Positions 16,558-25,897 are shown, numbered from the stretch's first letter. The stretch is 44,666 bases of DNA from Bacteroidia bacterium (GCA_030427865.1 JAUICK010000018.1:1-44666); one strand, 5' to 3'. Program-made: numbers and translations. Notes: generated by a model not told the origin, from the sequence alone.

Positions 16558-16688
16558 GAAGCTGTCTGAAAAGTATTAGTATTTGTCATTTCGACTGTAA
16601 TGGAGAAATCTTATTTATTGAAAATCAATTATATAAATTTTTTGCCTCCGCTCAAAATGACAGTTAAATCAACTTTTCAGACAGCTTC
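16558..16688. repeat. 131-bp interspersed inverted-repeat element, copy 2
   Basis: Outer arms 16558-16574 and 16672-16688 (GAAGCTGTCTGAAAAGT) are perfect 17-base inverted repeats. The inside carries TGTCATTTCGAC near the left and AAATGACA near the right, and TCAATTATAT at the same offset as in copy 1. Length is exactly 131 bases, as in the copy at 1365-1495, although the inner sequence has diverged. It lies between two minus-strand genes and could also end the ELWxxDGT protein transcript. Confidence 0.75.
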
Positions 16689-16719
16689 TTTTAATTAATA
16701 ATTTATTATCAACTAATTT

Positions 16720-19566
16720 TTATTGTTTTATAATTTTATATGTATAGTAATTTTTTTCTGTTTCAATTTTTAATAAATACAAGCCAACAGAAAATTGTGA
16801 TATATTAATATTTTTTATTTCAGATGATTTTGATGAAGTTTTAAAAACTTGTTTTCCAGCTAAATTATAGATTTGCACATTTTTAATTTGTTGATTCGCT
16901 ATTTTAATATTTAAAATATTTGAAACCGGATTTGGATAAATAGTAACCTTTGGTAAAGATTGTTCATTTTTATCATTTACAGACAAGGCATTTTCTTCTA
17001 ACATGTATAATTCATCTCCAATAGTACCATTATTGGCAGAGAAATATAGTTGATTATTATGGACAAAAAAGTTTTGCGGATTACTTCCGTTACCAAATTG
17101 TGCTGTTGATGGATTAATATCTTGAAATAAAACTGTACCAGCATTAGTGCCATCAGATTTCCATAATTCTTTGTTTTGACTATTGTTGCCCGCGTCTAAA
17201 AATACAAACCCTCCAAAGCTTACAATATTTCTTTGATAATTACCTTGCGAACCCGAGTTGATGTCTTTAACTAAAGTAGTTCCTGAATTTGTACCATCTG
17301 ATTTCCATAATTCTCCACCATTATTTCCATCATTTGCATTAAAAAATAATGTTCCGTTATTGTCTACCAAACTCGAAGGGTAACTTGAAGAACTTGTATG
17401 AATATCTTTTACCATAACTGTAGATGCACCATCTGTACGCCAAAGTTCGTAACCATTTGCGCCATTTGCTCTAAAGAAAAGGTTATTGTTAGATACAGTA
17501 AACACACTAGGAAAACTACCTGAACTTCCAACTTTTATATCTTTTACTAAAACTGTAGAAGTACCATCTGTTTTCCATAATTCTGTTCCTTTAGAAGCAG
17601 AATTTGCAGAAAAGTATAAATTATTATTAAATTCTATAAAATCTGTTGGACTTCCACTTGAAGATGAGTGAATGTTGTAATGCAAAACTGTTCCTGTTTC
17701 AGTGCCATCAGATTTCCACAATTCAAAATCATTATCCCCATTGTGAGCATTAAAATATATTTTGCCGTCTAAAACACCTAACTCTCCATTTCTAATGCTG
17801 TTTCCACTACCTGGATTGATGTCTTTTACCATTTTTGTTCCAGCTTCAGTACCATCACTTTCCCATAATTCAGAACCACTAGAGTTATCATTTCCGTAGA
17901 AATATAACTTGTTATTTAAAGTAACGATATAGTTTGTTGTAACTCCATTAGATTCATTGGGACCAATATCTTTAACTATTACTGTTCCTGCTTCTGTACC
18001 ATCTGTTTTCCATAATTCTGTTCCTTTTTCTAAAGTAGTAGCTTTAAAATATACAACTCCATTCATTTCAACAAAACTAGAAGGGTTACTGTGTTTTGCT
18101 CCTGTATTGATGTCTTTTAAAAGCGAAGCTGTTACTCCATCTGTTATCCAAAGTTCGCGACCATTTTCTCCATTATCTGCTGAAAATAAAACGTTGTTTC
18201 CAAAAGAGAAGAAGTTTTGAGGTGTAGAGGCATTATTTCCTTTTTTATTGATATCTTTTAGAAGCATTGTACCATTTTCTGTTCCGTCAGAAATCCATAG
18301 TTCTTTACCTAACCAGTTTCCATCAGAAGCTGTAAAAATTGCTTTACCATTCAACTCTACAATATTTTCAATGTTATTATCATCGAAAGAAGGATGGATA
18401 TCTTTTGCTAATTTTGTTCCTGATTCTGTTCCGTCTGTTACCCATATTTCATAACCAGTAATGGTATTGTGTCCTTGAAAAAATAATTTATTTCCAACAA
18501 CATTATATTGATTATTATGCCAAAATTCTCTTAAATCTGGTTCAAAACTGGTTGTGCCTGCTTCTGTTCCATCAGAGTTCCAAATGGTTTGTTTTTGAGT
18601 TGCCGAATTGTAACTAAAAATTAGGAGTTTATTGTTTAAAGTTAGTATGGTTTTAATATTGCCTAAATTGCTTTTAATTTCTTGTGTACCAGCTTCTGTA
18701 CCATCTGTTTTCCACAATCCGTTATTGTACGTAAAAAAGATTTTATTGGTGTAATTTATAGTTGGTGTATTTGTAGAAAAAGAACTTCCAGAACCTATAT
18801 TAATATCTTTTATCATAATTGTACCAGCTTCTGTACCATCTGTTTTCCAAAGTTCGAAACCATTAGTACCATTATTTGCAGAAAAATAAACAATGCCATT
18901 AGCTTCACTAAAATTGTTTGGAAAAGAATCTCCAGAACCAGATCTGATGTCTTTTACTAAAACAGTACCAGCTGCTGTGCCATCTGTTTTCCAAAGCTCT
19001 TGACCAACACTACTACTATGTTCTCCAGAAAAGAAGATGTAGTTTCCCGATTTTACAAAACGAGTTCCGCCAAAAACGGAAAAATCTTTTAATTTTATTG
19101 TGCCTGCTTCTGTACCATCTGTTTTCCATAAACCATTTTCTGCAGTAAAAATTAATTGATTATTTATAATTTCATGAAAAACCTGAATAGAAGAAAACTG
19201 TTTTATTTTTGTAGTTCCGGTTGCAGTGCCATCTGTTTTCCATAAAAATATGTTGTTTCCTTCGAATGCAGGAAACAATAAATGGTTATCGAAAATAAAT
19301 GTATTAAAGTTTGTGTTAGGTACTCCATTGTCTTCACCAGAATTAAATTCTTTAAAAAGCGTTGTACCCATTTCTGTACCATCTGTTCTCCAAAGTTCGT
19401 AACCATTTAATCCATCTGATGCAGGAAAATAAGTATAGCCTTTAAATGTTATTTTTTGACCTGGATTTGATGAAAAATTTCCTTTGTTGATATCTGCTAT
19501 TAAATTTGCTTGTGAAAAACTCTTTAATGCACTAAATATAAAAAAGAAGAATAGTAGTTTTTTCAT
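16720..19566 (-). CDS. ELWxxDGT-repeat protein with T9SS type A sorting domain
   Basis: The 948-residue protein has a signal peptide (residues 1-19, ending LKSFSQ) and then 17 recognisable copies of the ELWxxDGTxxGT unit spaced about 45-55 residues apart, probably forming beta-propeller or hyalin-like blades. A C-terminal type IX secretion tail (about residues 872-948) contains IYPNPVSN and ends with YLLKIETEKN-type strands. Export through the T9SS to the cell surface is therefore expected, possibly for adhesion; the ligand is unknown. Three repeats are degenerate (ITDGVTAS, KTDGTSTV, RTDGASTV). The repeated DNA produces several spurious open frames on the other strand. Confidence 0.93.
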   Translation of the reverse strand: MKKLLFFFFIFSALKSFSQANLIADINKGNFSSNPGQKITFKGYTYFPASDGLNGYELWRTDGTEMGTTLFKEFNSGEDNGVPNTNFNTFIFDNHLLFPAFEGNNIFLWKTDGTATGTTKIKQFSSIQVFHEIINNQLIFTAENGLWKTDGTEAGTIKLKDFSVFGGTRFVKSGNYIFFSGEHSSSVGQELWKTDGTAAGTVLVKDIRSGSGDSFPNNFSEANGIVYFSANNGTNGFELWKTDGTEAGTIMIKDINIGSGSSFSTNTPTINYTNKIFFTYNNGLWKTDGTEAGTQEIKSNLGNIKTILTLNNKLLIFSYNSATQKQTIWNSDGTEAGTTSFEPDLREFWHNNQYNVVGNKLFFQGHNTITGYEIWVTDGTESGTKLAKDIHPSFDDNNIENIVELNGKAIFTASDGNWLGKELWISDGTENGTMLLKDINKKGNNASTPQNFFSFGNNVLFSADNGENGRELWITDGVTASLLKDINTGAKHSNPSSFVEMNGVVYFKATTLEKGTELWKTDGTEAGTVIVKDIGPNESNGVTTNYIVTLNNKLYFYGNDNSSGSELWESDGTEAGTKMVKDINPGSGNSIRNGELGVLDGKIYFNAHNGDNDFELWKSDGTETGTVLHYNIHSSSSGSPTDFIEFNNNLYFSANSASKGTELWKTDGTSTVLVKDIKVGSSGSFPSVFTVSNNNLFFRANGANGYELWRTDGASTVMVKDIHTSSSSYPSSLVDNNGTLFFNANDGNNGGELWKSDGTNSGTTLVKDINSGSQGNYQRNIVSFGGFVFLDAGNNSQNKELWKSDGTNAGTVLFQDINPSTAQFGNGSNPQNFFVHNNQLYFSANNGTIGDELYMLEENALSVNDKNEQSLPKVTIYPNPVSNILNIKIANQQIKNVQIYNLAGKQVFKTSSKSSEIKNINISQFSVGLYLLKIETEKNYYTYKIIKQ

Positions 19567-19613
19567 AATATTTGTTTTTAGGATTTCTTTTGTAAAAATA
19601 GATTTAGATTTAG

Positions 19614-19642
19614 AAAAAAAATATAAGGCAAATGCCTTATAT
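19614..19642 (-). terminator. Intrinsic terminator overlapping the end of the small secreted protein gene
   Basis: ATATAAGGCA (19621-19630) and TGCCTTATAT (19633-19642) form a perfect stem; on the minus strand it is followed by a run of seven T (19620-19614). The stop codon of the gene lies in the stem. Confidence 0.75.
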
Positions 19643-20182
19643 TTTTATCTCACTTTTTTCTTCGGCAGCATCTATAAAAATAGCAACTTTCCCTCCTTTT
19701 CCTTTGGTAATTGCATGTACAATTTTTTTACCGCTTTCTTTATCTGTATAAATTTTAAAACTTTTAATAACATATGCATTTCCAGACATTTTTCCATCTA
19801 TGGCATTTTCTGAAATGTATTTTTCTGAAACCACTATATTCTGAAGACTTGCTACAGATGATTTAATTAAATCGTTATTTGTAATGTTTTTTGTTGTATT
19901 AATGGCATTTTTAATGCCTTGAGTATTTTTTAGGTTTGTATTTTTTACATCTCTTACATTTTTTACAGTTTTCATTACATTACCAATAGATAAACTTGAT
20001 TTAAATCTGTATACAAAAGCAAATTTATCTTTATTGCTTGGAGTATTTAGTATAATTTTATCTCCCTTTTTGTATTCTATTCCTTTACTAGAAGTAAAAG
20101 GGTCTTTTGAGTTTTTTCCTTTAATTTGCCCAATAATTAGCATTGGTGCTAACAATAGTAAGATGATTACATTTTTTTTCAT
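19637..20182 (-). CDS. Small secreted protein of unknown function
   Basis: The 181-residue protein begins with a signal peptide (hydrophobic residues 4-16, ending LIIGQ). The body has an Asn/Lys/Thr-rich middle (about residues 75-115) and a C-terminal part with basic strands. I recognise no family; the GIEYKKGDKIILNTPSN segment looks like a beta-strand repeat unit also seen in other flavobacterial secreted proteins. It has its own terminator and a predicted promoter far upstream, leaving a leader of about 120 bases that folds strongly (see 20202-20265). Confidence 0.65.
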   Translation of the reverse strand: MKKNVIILLLLAPMLIIGQIKGKNSKDPFTSSKGIEYKKGDKIILNTPSNKDKFAFVYRFKSSLSIGNVMKTVKNVRDVKNTNLKNTQGIKNAINTTKNITNNDLIKSSVASLQNIVVSEKYISENAIDGKMSGNAYVIKSFKIYTDKESGKKIVHAITKGKGGKVAIFIDAAEEKSEIKI

Positions 20183-20201
20183 GATATTTTATTTAAGTAA
20201 A

Positions 20202-20265
20202 AACAGCATCCAATCTCGGTTGTTAACTCATCCTAAAAAAGGATTTTTTTGAGATGGATACTGTT
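20202..20265 (-). promoter_or_regulatory. Structured leader or attenuator-like hairpin
   Basis: Arms 20202-20217 and 20251-20265 pair over about 15 bases with three irregularities, and an inner hairpin ATCCT/AGGAT (20230-20234, 20240-20244) lies in the loop. On the minus strand the outer stem is followed by TTTTTAC, so it could act as an intrinsic terminator. It lies after the predicted promoter at 20310-20340 and ends 19 bases before the ATG at 20182, so it either attenuates that gene or only ends the upstream kinase-regulator transcript. Confidence 0.55.
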
Positions 20266-20309
20266 ACATAATATTTTTTATTTCTTTAGGATACAATGAA
20301 TTAACATTT

Positions 20310-20340
20310 CAAAAGTAAATTGAATTGTTGTTTGAGCAAA
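20310..20340 (-). promoter_or_regulatory. Predicted promoter of the small secreted protein gene
   Basis: On the minus strand TTTG (20337-20340) and TACTTTTG (20310-20317), with 19 bases between TTG and the -7 box, fit the Bacteroidota consensus. Transcription would begin near 20304, about 120 bases before the start codon at 20182. Confidence 0.5.
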
Positions 20341-20381
20341 TAGAGTGAAGTACGTAAAATACTAGGTTGTTTACCGTAGAT

Positions 20382-21032
20382 TTAAGAAGTAAGTCCGTTT
20401 TGAAAAGCAAAACGAATAAGAGAAGCTACATTATGCACATCGATTTTACGCATAATATTTGTTCTGTGGGTATCTACAGTTCTTGGGCTAATAAATAGTT
20501 TTTCGCCAATTTGAATATTGGTAAATCCTTGTGATATGTATTTTATAATTTCTTTTTCTCTTGATGTTAACTCTTCTACTAAAGGAGATTTTTGCTTGTA
20601 TTGATGAAAAGTTGAAGTATTATTAGAAAGGAGGGCTTTAGTTACATCTGCATTAAAATATTCTTTATCATTGTATATACTTTTTGTAGCTATTAAAAGC
20701 TCTTCACTTGGTATGGTTTTTAGCATATATCCTTTAACACCAATTTCTATTAGGTTTTTAATAATTGATGGCTCTTGATGCATAGAAAGCATTGCAACTT
20801 TTACATCATTATAGTTTACTATTATTTGTTTTGCACATTCAATTCCATCCATTATTGGCATGTCAATGTCTAACAAAGCAATATCTACTAAGTGTTGTTC
20901 TATAAAATCTAATGCTTCTTTGCCATTATTTACAACAGCAACCACTTGATACTCTTGCTGGTTCTCAAAAGTGTTTTTTATGCCTTCTGCGATTAAAGGA
21001 TGATCATCAGCAATAAGAATTTTTATGGGCAT
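20382..21032 (-). CDS. NarL/FixJ-family response regulator
   Basis: The 216-residue protein has a receiver domain (residues 1-120) with acidic pair D9-D10, phospho-acceptor D55 in IALLDIDMP and the MLKTIP lysine, then a LuxR-type helix-turn-helix (about residues 150-210) with LTSREKEIIKYISQGFTNIQIGEKL-type order. Its ATG overlaps the kinase stop codon by one base, so the two are translationally coupled and form a cognate pair. Targets are unknown. Confidence 0.93.
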   Translation of the reverse strand: MPIKILIADDHPLIAEGIKNTFENQQEYQVVAVVNNGKEALDFIEQHLVDIALLDIDMPIMDGIECAKQIIVNYNDVKVAMLSMHQEPSIIKNLIEIGVKGYMLKTIPSEELLIATKSIYNDKEYFNADVTKALLSNNTSTFHQYKQKSPLVEELTSREKEIIKYISQGFTNIQIGEKLFISPRTVDTHRTNIMRKIDVHNVASLIRFAFQNGLTS

Positions 21033-22897
21033 TACGCTAAAGGTATTTTTATAGTGACTAAAGTACCACTTTTAGGGCTTGGTTCAAAATTTACATTGCC
21101 ATTTACCATATCTAATCTACTGGTAATATTTAACAAACCAATTCCTTTTTTACTTTTATCCGAAATAAAACCAACTCCATTATCTTCAACAATTAAAATG
21201 ATTGAATTATTTGACTTGAACAATTGCACATTAACCTTTGAAGATTTACTGTGTTTTATGATATTATTTATGAGTTCTTGAACGACTCTATATATAGTTA
21301 TTTCTATTTTTTTAGCCAGCCTTTTGGTAATATTAAAATGTTCAAAACTATATTCAATTTTTGTATACTTTAAACTGTTTTCTAATAAATCATTTAAAGC
21401 AGCAATAATACCTAATTCTTTTAAAGCTCTTGGCATCATTTGATGCGAAATGGTTCTTAAATCTTGGTTCGAGTTTTCTAGACTTTCTAACAATTCTTGA
21501 GATTCTTTGGTTTGTAGCAAATTCATTTTAGAAAGTATGTTTCTCGATTTTAAAATAACGCTACCAATTTGTTGCACGACACCATCGTGTAATTCTCTTG
21601 CTATTCTACTTCGTTCATTTTCTTGAGCTTCTATCATAGCTTGAATTCCTCTTTCTTGCTCTTTGATAATCATTTTTTGATAATCAGAATTTTGTTTCAT
21701 CATTAAAAAATACCTATGAGCCATTGCTATAGTTAATACTATAATTTCTATAAAAATTACAAACTCCCATTCTAAAGGATTGTAGGAGTTTGTAAGTTTC
21801 ATAGCTGTTAAAATAAAATGTCCCATAAATAACATTAGTGGAGCATAAGCAATTAAAAAATAATACCCCATTAAACTTTTTTTACGTGCCAGTTTATAAG
21901 CAAAAAAGTATAGGGTTACACTTATAATAAGGAGAAATAGTTTTGAAAAAATATAGGAAAATGAATAAAACCATTCGTATTTTCTTAAAAAAAGTGCTAA
22001 GAAAAATATAAGAAGCGAAAAATTTGCTCCATATCTTGTAATCTTCGAAACTTTTGGGTAATACTCTTTTAAGGCTAAGAAATTGTCTGTATAGTGCATC
22101 ACAAAAAAAATGACTAAAAAGCCTAACATCTCTTCAAAATTATTACCAAAAAACAACGTGTTTTCTATGATAATAGGAGAAATAAAATATCGAACTCCAG
22201 TAATCTGTAAAAAAACCACAACAAGAAATCCTATATAATAAAAATATAATTTTTGCTTTGTAAAAAAAAGCATTGCCAAAGAAAGTAAAATGATTAAAAA
22301 AACGATACCTAAGAAAACTACTAAGTATGTAGAGCGTATTTTTATTTCTCTTTCTCTATTTTTATAGTTGTCTTTGCTCCATAAAACATTCATTGTTTTA
22401 AAAGAATCATCAAAAACATTTGCTTTTACATATACTATAATAGAGTCTTGTTTTGGAATATGAATATTATATACATAAGCATATCTGTTCTGTAAAAAAG
22501 CAGATTTATTATTTTTCTCAAAATGAAGTCCTTTTGGTTTAAATTGCTTTAAAACTCTTTTATTTTTAACCAAATACAGCGTAATAGAATCTATATTGGT
22601 TTGGTTAAATTCATAAACAAAATCAGTAATTTTAGAATTATTATAAAGAGGAATTTTAATCCAATGACGTTTGTTATAGATGCCTAAATTAACAAAAGGT
22701 TTGTGGTATGATTTAAAAACAGTATCGTTTTTTAAAACAAAATCGATATCAGACAAAAAAGATTTTTCACTAAAAACATATTGCTTATCAATTGTAGATT
22801 TATCACTATCAATTTTAAAATACTCTATTTTAGAATTTTGCGCGTAGAAATTTAATCCAAAGATAAAAATGAATAAAATTTGCAAATAAAATCTCAT
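21032..22897 (-). CDS. 7TM-DISM sensor histidine kinase (HisKA_3/NarX type)
   Basis: The 621-residue protein has a signal peptide (residues 1-19), a periplasmic 7TMR-DISMED2-like sensing domain (about 25-180), seven membrane helices (about 190-395), a short coiled coil and a kinase core. The dimerisation box ERSRIARELHDGVVQQIG carries the phosphorylated His near residue 437. The ATPase part (about 520-620) has VVQELINNIIKHS and VEDNGVGF. The 7TM-DISM module often senses small carbohydrate-like ligands, but the ligand here is unknown. It begins 26 bases after purF, behind a strong terminator, so its promoter must lie within purF or it depends on read-through. Confidence 0.92.
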   Translation of the reverse strand: MRFYLQILFIFIFGLNFYAQNSKIEYFKIDSDKSTIDKQYVFSEKSFLSDIDFVLKNDTVFKSYHKPFVNLGIYNKRHWIKIPLYNNSKITDFVYEFNQTNIDSITLYLVKNKRVLKQFKPKGLHFEKNNKSAFLQNRYAYVYNIHIPKQDSIIVYVKANVFDDSFKTMNVLWSKDNYKNREREIKIRSTYLVVFLGIVFLIILLSLAMLFFTKQKLYFYYIGFLVVVFLQITGVRYFISPIIIENTLFFGNNFEEMLGFLVIFFVMHYTDNFLALKEYYPKVSKITRYGANFSLLIFFLALFLRKYEWFYSFSYIFSKLFLLIISVTLYFFAYKLARKKSLMGYYFLIAYAPLMLFMGHFILTAMKLTNSYNPLEWEFVIFIEIIVLTIAMAHRYFLMMKQNSDYQKMIIKEQERGIQAMIEAQENERSRIARELHDGVVQQIGSVILKSRNILSKMNLLQTKESQELLESLENSNQDLRTISHQMMPRALKELGIIAALNDLLENSLKYTKIEYSFEHFNITKRLAKKIEITIYRVVQELINNIIKHSKSSKVNVQLFKSNNSIILIVEDNGVGFISDKSKKGIGLLNITSRLDMVNGNVNFEPSPKSGTLVTIKIPLA

Positions 22898-22908
22898 TTG
22901 CTAAAGAT

Positions 22909-22938
22909 AAAAAAAAGAGCTTATTAATAAGCTCTTTT
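22909..22938 (-). terminator. Intrinsic terminator of the amidophosphoribosyltransferase gene
   Basis: AAAAGAGCTTA (22913-22923) and TAAGCTCTTTT (22928-22938) form a perfect 11-bp stem with a 4-base loop. On the minus strand it is followed by eight T (22916-22909). The gene's stop codon lies in the hairpin. Confidence 0.85.
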
Positions 22939-24822
22939 GTCATTTCCTTCGTAAAAGTTGATGAATGCTTGATTTACAACTCGCATTCCTCCTGGAGTTG
23001 GATAATTTCCTGTAAAATACCAATCACCTAAATTATCTGGACATGCTTTGTGCAAGCCTTCTATAGATTGATAAATAACCTCAACCTCTGCTTTAATATC
23101 TTCTGTTTTTAACATTTGAGCAATCTTATCAGAAATTTGTTCTGCACTAAATGGTTTATAAATTCCTTTTACATAATTTACAATCTCGCTATCTTCTTTA
23201 GATTGTTGCGCTTTACACTGTTTGTAAACTTCGTCTACAATGTTGTATTGATTGGTTTCTTTTAACAACTCAATTGCTGCTTTAAAAGCAATAAAAGCAT
23301 CAATTCTTGCCATATCAATTCCGTAACAATCTGGATAACGAATTTGAGGAGCAGAAGAAACTACCACTATTTTTTTAGGGTTTAATCTATCTAAAATTCT
23401 GATGATACTTTTCTTTAAAGTAGTACCTCTTACAATACTATCATCAATAATAACAAGGTTATCAGTAGGTTTTACAACACCATAAGTAATATCGTAAACG
23501 TGTTCTACCAAATCGTCTCTACTATTATCATCTGCAATAAAAGTCCTTAGTTTTGCATCTTTAATCGCTATTTTTTCAAAACGAGGTCTTTCTGATAAAA
23601 TTTCAGTAACCCTTTTTGCAGATAAATTTTTTCCGCCAGATAAAATTTGAGCTGTTTTTTGCTCATTTAAAACATCTTCAGCAGCTTCTGTCATTCCATA
23701 AAATGAAGTTTCTGCTGTATTCGGTATGTAAGAAAAAACAGTGTTAGAAATATCAGAATCTATCGATTTTAAGATTCGAGGAAACACATATTTTCCTAAA
23801 TTTTTACGCTCTTCGTAAATGGAAGCATCACTACCTCTTGAAAAATAAATACGTTCAAAAGAACACGATAATTTTTCTTGTGGTTCGTTTACTAACTTAA
23901 TAGAGGTTTGCCCATTTTTTTTAATGATTAATGCATGTCCTCTTTCTAATTCATTCACTTCCTCAATAGGTACATTAAACACAGTTTGAATTACTGGTCT
24001 TTCAGATGCTACAACTACAATTTCATCATCTTCATAAAAATAGGTAGGTCTAATTCCATTAGGATCACGCAATACAAAAGCATCTCCATGACCAACTAAA
24101 CCAGCCATAGCATAACCACCATCCCAATTTTTAGAAGATCTTTTTAATACTTTTTTTAAGCTTAATTTTTCTTCTATATAAGGTGATGCATCTTTTTTAT
24201 TAAATCCTTTTTCCTTTGCTTTTTGATACAATTTACCAACTTCATCTTCTAAAAAATGGCCAATTTTTTCCATAACAGTTACCGTATCTGTAAACTCTTT
24301 TGGATGCTGACCCAACTCTACCAATTCTTGTAACATTTGGTTAGAGTTTGTCATATTAAAATTACCTGCAACAATTAAATTCTTATGTTTCCAGTTACTT
24401 TGACGCAAAAACGGATGCACACTTTCTATACTATTTTTACCAAAAGTTCCATAACGTACATGACCTAAAAATAGATTTCCAATGTATGGCATATTTTCTT
24501 CTTGCCATTTTACATCGTCTTTTTTATCAGGATTTTGCTCTAAAACACCATTTAAACGTTCGTTTATTTGTGCAAAAATATCTTGAATTGGCTGCGATTG
24601 GTTAGAGCGAACTCTACTTACATATCTTGTACCAGGTTCTACATTAAATTTTACACTTGCAAAACCAGCTCCATCTTGACCACGATTGTGCTGTTTTTCC
24701 ATTAATAAATACATTTTATTAATTCCGTAAAAAGCAGAACCGTATTTATCTTTATAAAATTGTAAAGGTTTTTTTAATCGAACAAGTGCAATTCCACATT
24801 CGTGTTTAATAGCGTCACTCAT
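22924..24822 (-). CDS. purF: Amidophosphoribosyltransferase (class II glutamine amidotransferase)
   Basis: The enzyme makes 5-phosphoribosylamine from PRPP and glutamine, the first step of purine synthesis. The 632-residue protein has an N-terminal glutaminase domain whose nucleophile is C9 in HECGIA (a short propeptide would be removed), RGQDGAG in the same domain, and a C-terminal phosphoribosyltransferase domain with the PRPP-binding loop VIIDDSIVRGTT. It is well over 100 residues longer than the usual 470-510, with additional sequence in the N-terminal domain and at the C-terminus; I recall long forms like this in other Flavobacteria. The PfkB kinase gene is upstream, separated by a terminator. 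Confidence 0.85.
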   Translation of the reverse strand: MSDAIKHECGIALVRLKKPLQFYKDKYGSAFYGINKMYLLMEKQHNRGQDGAGFASVKFNVEPGTRYVSRVRSNQSQPIQDIFAQINERLNGVLEQNPDKKDDVKWQEENMPYIGNLFLGHVRYGTFGKNSIESVHPFLRQSNWKHKNLIVAGNFNMTNSNQMLQELVELGQHPKEFTDTVTVMEKIGHFLEDEVGKLYQKAKEKGFNKKDASPYIEEKLSLKKVLKRSSKNWDGGYAMAGLVGHGDAFVLRDPNGIRPTYFYEDDEIVVVASERPVIQTVFNVPIEEVNELERGHALIIKKNGQTSIKLVNEPQEKLSCSFERIYFSRGSDASIYEERKNLGKYVFPRILKSIDSDISNTVFSYIPNTAETSFYGMTEAAEDVLNEQKTAQILSGGKNLSAKRVTEILSERPRFEKIAIKDAKLRTFIADDNSRDDLVEHVYDITYGVVKPTDNLVIIDDSIVRGTTLKKSIIRILDRLNPKKIVVVSSAPQIRYPDCYGIDMARIDAFIAFKAAIELLKETNQYNIVDEVYKQCKAQQSKEDSEIVNYVKGIYKPFSAEQISDKIAQMLKTEDIKAEVEVIYQSIEGLHKACPDNLGDWYFTGNYPTPGGMRVVNQAFINFYEGNDKRAY

Positions 24823-24851
24823 TGGTATTTGTAGTTTTGTTGTGTTGTTGT

Positions 24852-24881
24852 AAAAAAAATCCGCAGCAAAAAACCGCGGAC
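24852..24881 (-). terminator. Intrinsic terminator of the PfkB kinase gene
   Basis: On the minus strand GTCCGC (24881-24876) pairs with GCGGAT (24864-24859 region) around a T-rich loop and is followed by eight T (24859-24852). Confidence 0.8.
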
Positions 24882-24886
24882 TAAAA

Positions 24887-25813
24887 TTAAGACATTTTTA
24901 TGTCAAATTGTGTTAATTCTTTAAAAGCTTGTAATCGCTTTTTAACTTCTTCTTTTGTAAGCTCTTGCATGCGTTCTGTACCAAACTTTTCTACACAAAA
25001 CGATGCTAAATTAGAACCGTAAATAATGGCATTTTTCATATTCTCAAAAGAAATATCTTCTGTTTTTGCTAAATAGCCGCAAAAACCTCCTGCAAATGTA
25101 TCTCCTGCTCCTGTTGGATCAAAAACCTCTGCCAATGGTAAAGCTGGTGCAAAAAACATATTTCCTTCATTAAACAATAAAGCTCCATGCTCTCCTTTTT
25201 TAATCACCACATATTTTGGTCCCATTTCATGAATTTTTTTAGCTGCATTTACCAAAGAATATTCTCCTGATAATTGGCGCGCTTCTTCATCATTAATGGT
25301 AATTACATCTACTCTTTTTAAAACAGTATGCAAATCTGCTAAAGCAATGTCCATCCAAAAATTCATTGTATCTAAAACAACTAATTTTGGTCTTTTGTTC
25401 ATTTGATCTAAAACAGATGCTTGTGTTAACGGATGTAAATTACCCAACATAACAATGCCTGCATCTTTAAAACTTTCTGGCACAACTGGTGTAAAGGTTT
25501 CTAACACATTTAATTCTGTTATTAAAGTGTCTCTCGAATTCATATCATTATGATATTTTCCGCTCCAAAAAAATGTTTTTCCGTTTTTATCAACTTCAAT
25601 TCCATCAGTATTAATCCCTTTAGAATTCATCATTTTTAAATAAGAGTCTGGAAAATCTCCTCCAACCACAGAAACAACTCCTGTTTCTACTCCAAATTGA
25701 GATGCTGCTAAACCAACAAAAGTTCCAGAACCTCCTAATATTTTATCAGTTTTACCAAATGGAGTTTCAATAGCATCAAAAGCTACTGTACCAACTGCTA
25801 ATAATTTACTCAT
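24887..25813 (-). CDS. PfkB-family carbohydrate/nucleoside kinase
   Basis: The 308-residue protein is a ribokinase-fold kinase. The PfkB signature 2 DPTGAGDTFAGGF (about residues 244-256), with the catalytic base Asp in GAGD, is intact, and the N-terminal GGSGTFVGLAASQFG corresponds to signature 1. The substrate could be a sugar or a nucleoside. Linkage to purF, as in other Flavobacteria, suggests nucleotide-related metabolism but does not prove it. A terminator follows, and the promoter region is shared with the divergent sufE gene. Confidence 0.88.
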   Translation of the reverse strand: MSKLLAVGTVAFDAIETPFGKTDKILGGSGTFVGLAASQFGVETGVVSVVGGDFPDSYLKMMNSKGINTDGIEVDKNGKTFFWSGKYHNDMNSRDTLITELNVLETFTPVVPESFKDAGIVMLGNLHPLTQASVLDQMNKRPKLVVLDTMNFWMDIALADLHTVLKRVDVITINDEEARQLSGEYSLVNAAKKIHEMGPKYVVIKKGEHGALLFNEGNMFFAPALPLAEVFDPTGAGDTFAGGFCGYLAKTEDISFENMKNAIIYGSNLASFCVEKFGTERMQELTKEEVKKRLQAFKELTQFDIKMS

Positions 25814-25868
25814 TTCTTATATTTTATGCGTAATTTTGCAAAAACAAAAAAACACTTTTTTCAAGGTG

Positions 25869-25897
25869 CAAAAATAAGTTTAAAAAATGACTATCAA
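25869..25897 (-). promoter_or_regulatory. Predicted promoter of the PfkB kinase gene
   Basis: On the minus strand TTG (25895-25897) and TATTTTTG (25869-25876) are 18 bases apart. The divergent sufE gene has a TAATTTTG at 25831-25838 on the plus strand, without a good -33 element. Confidence 0.45.

Noticed and set aside
17486..18960. Several plus-strand open frames opposite the ELWxxDGT gene
   Set aside because: They are the antisense of a repeated coding sequence; their products are low-complexity repeats without start signals.
16980..19450. Regularly spaced repeated DNA that might suggest a CRISPR array
   Set aside because: The repeats are in frame, encode ELWxxDGT units, vary in sequence and spacing, and no cas genes are present.
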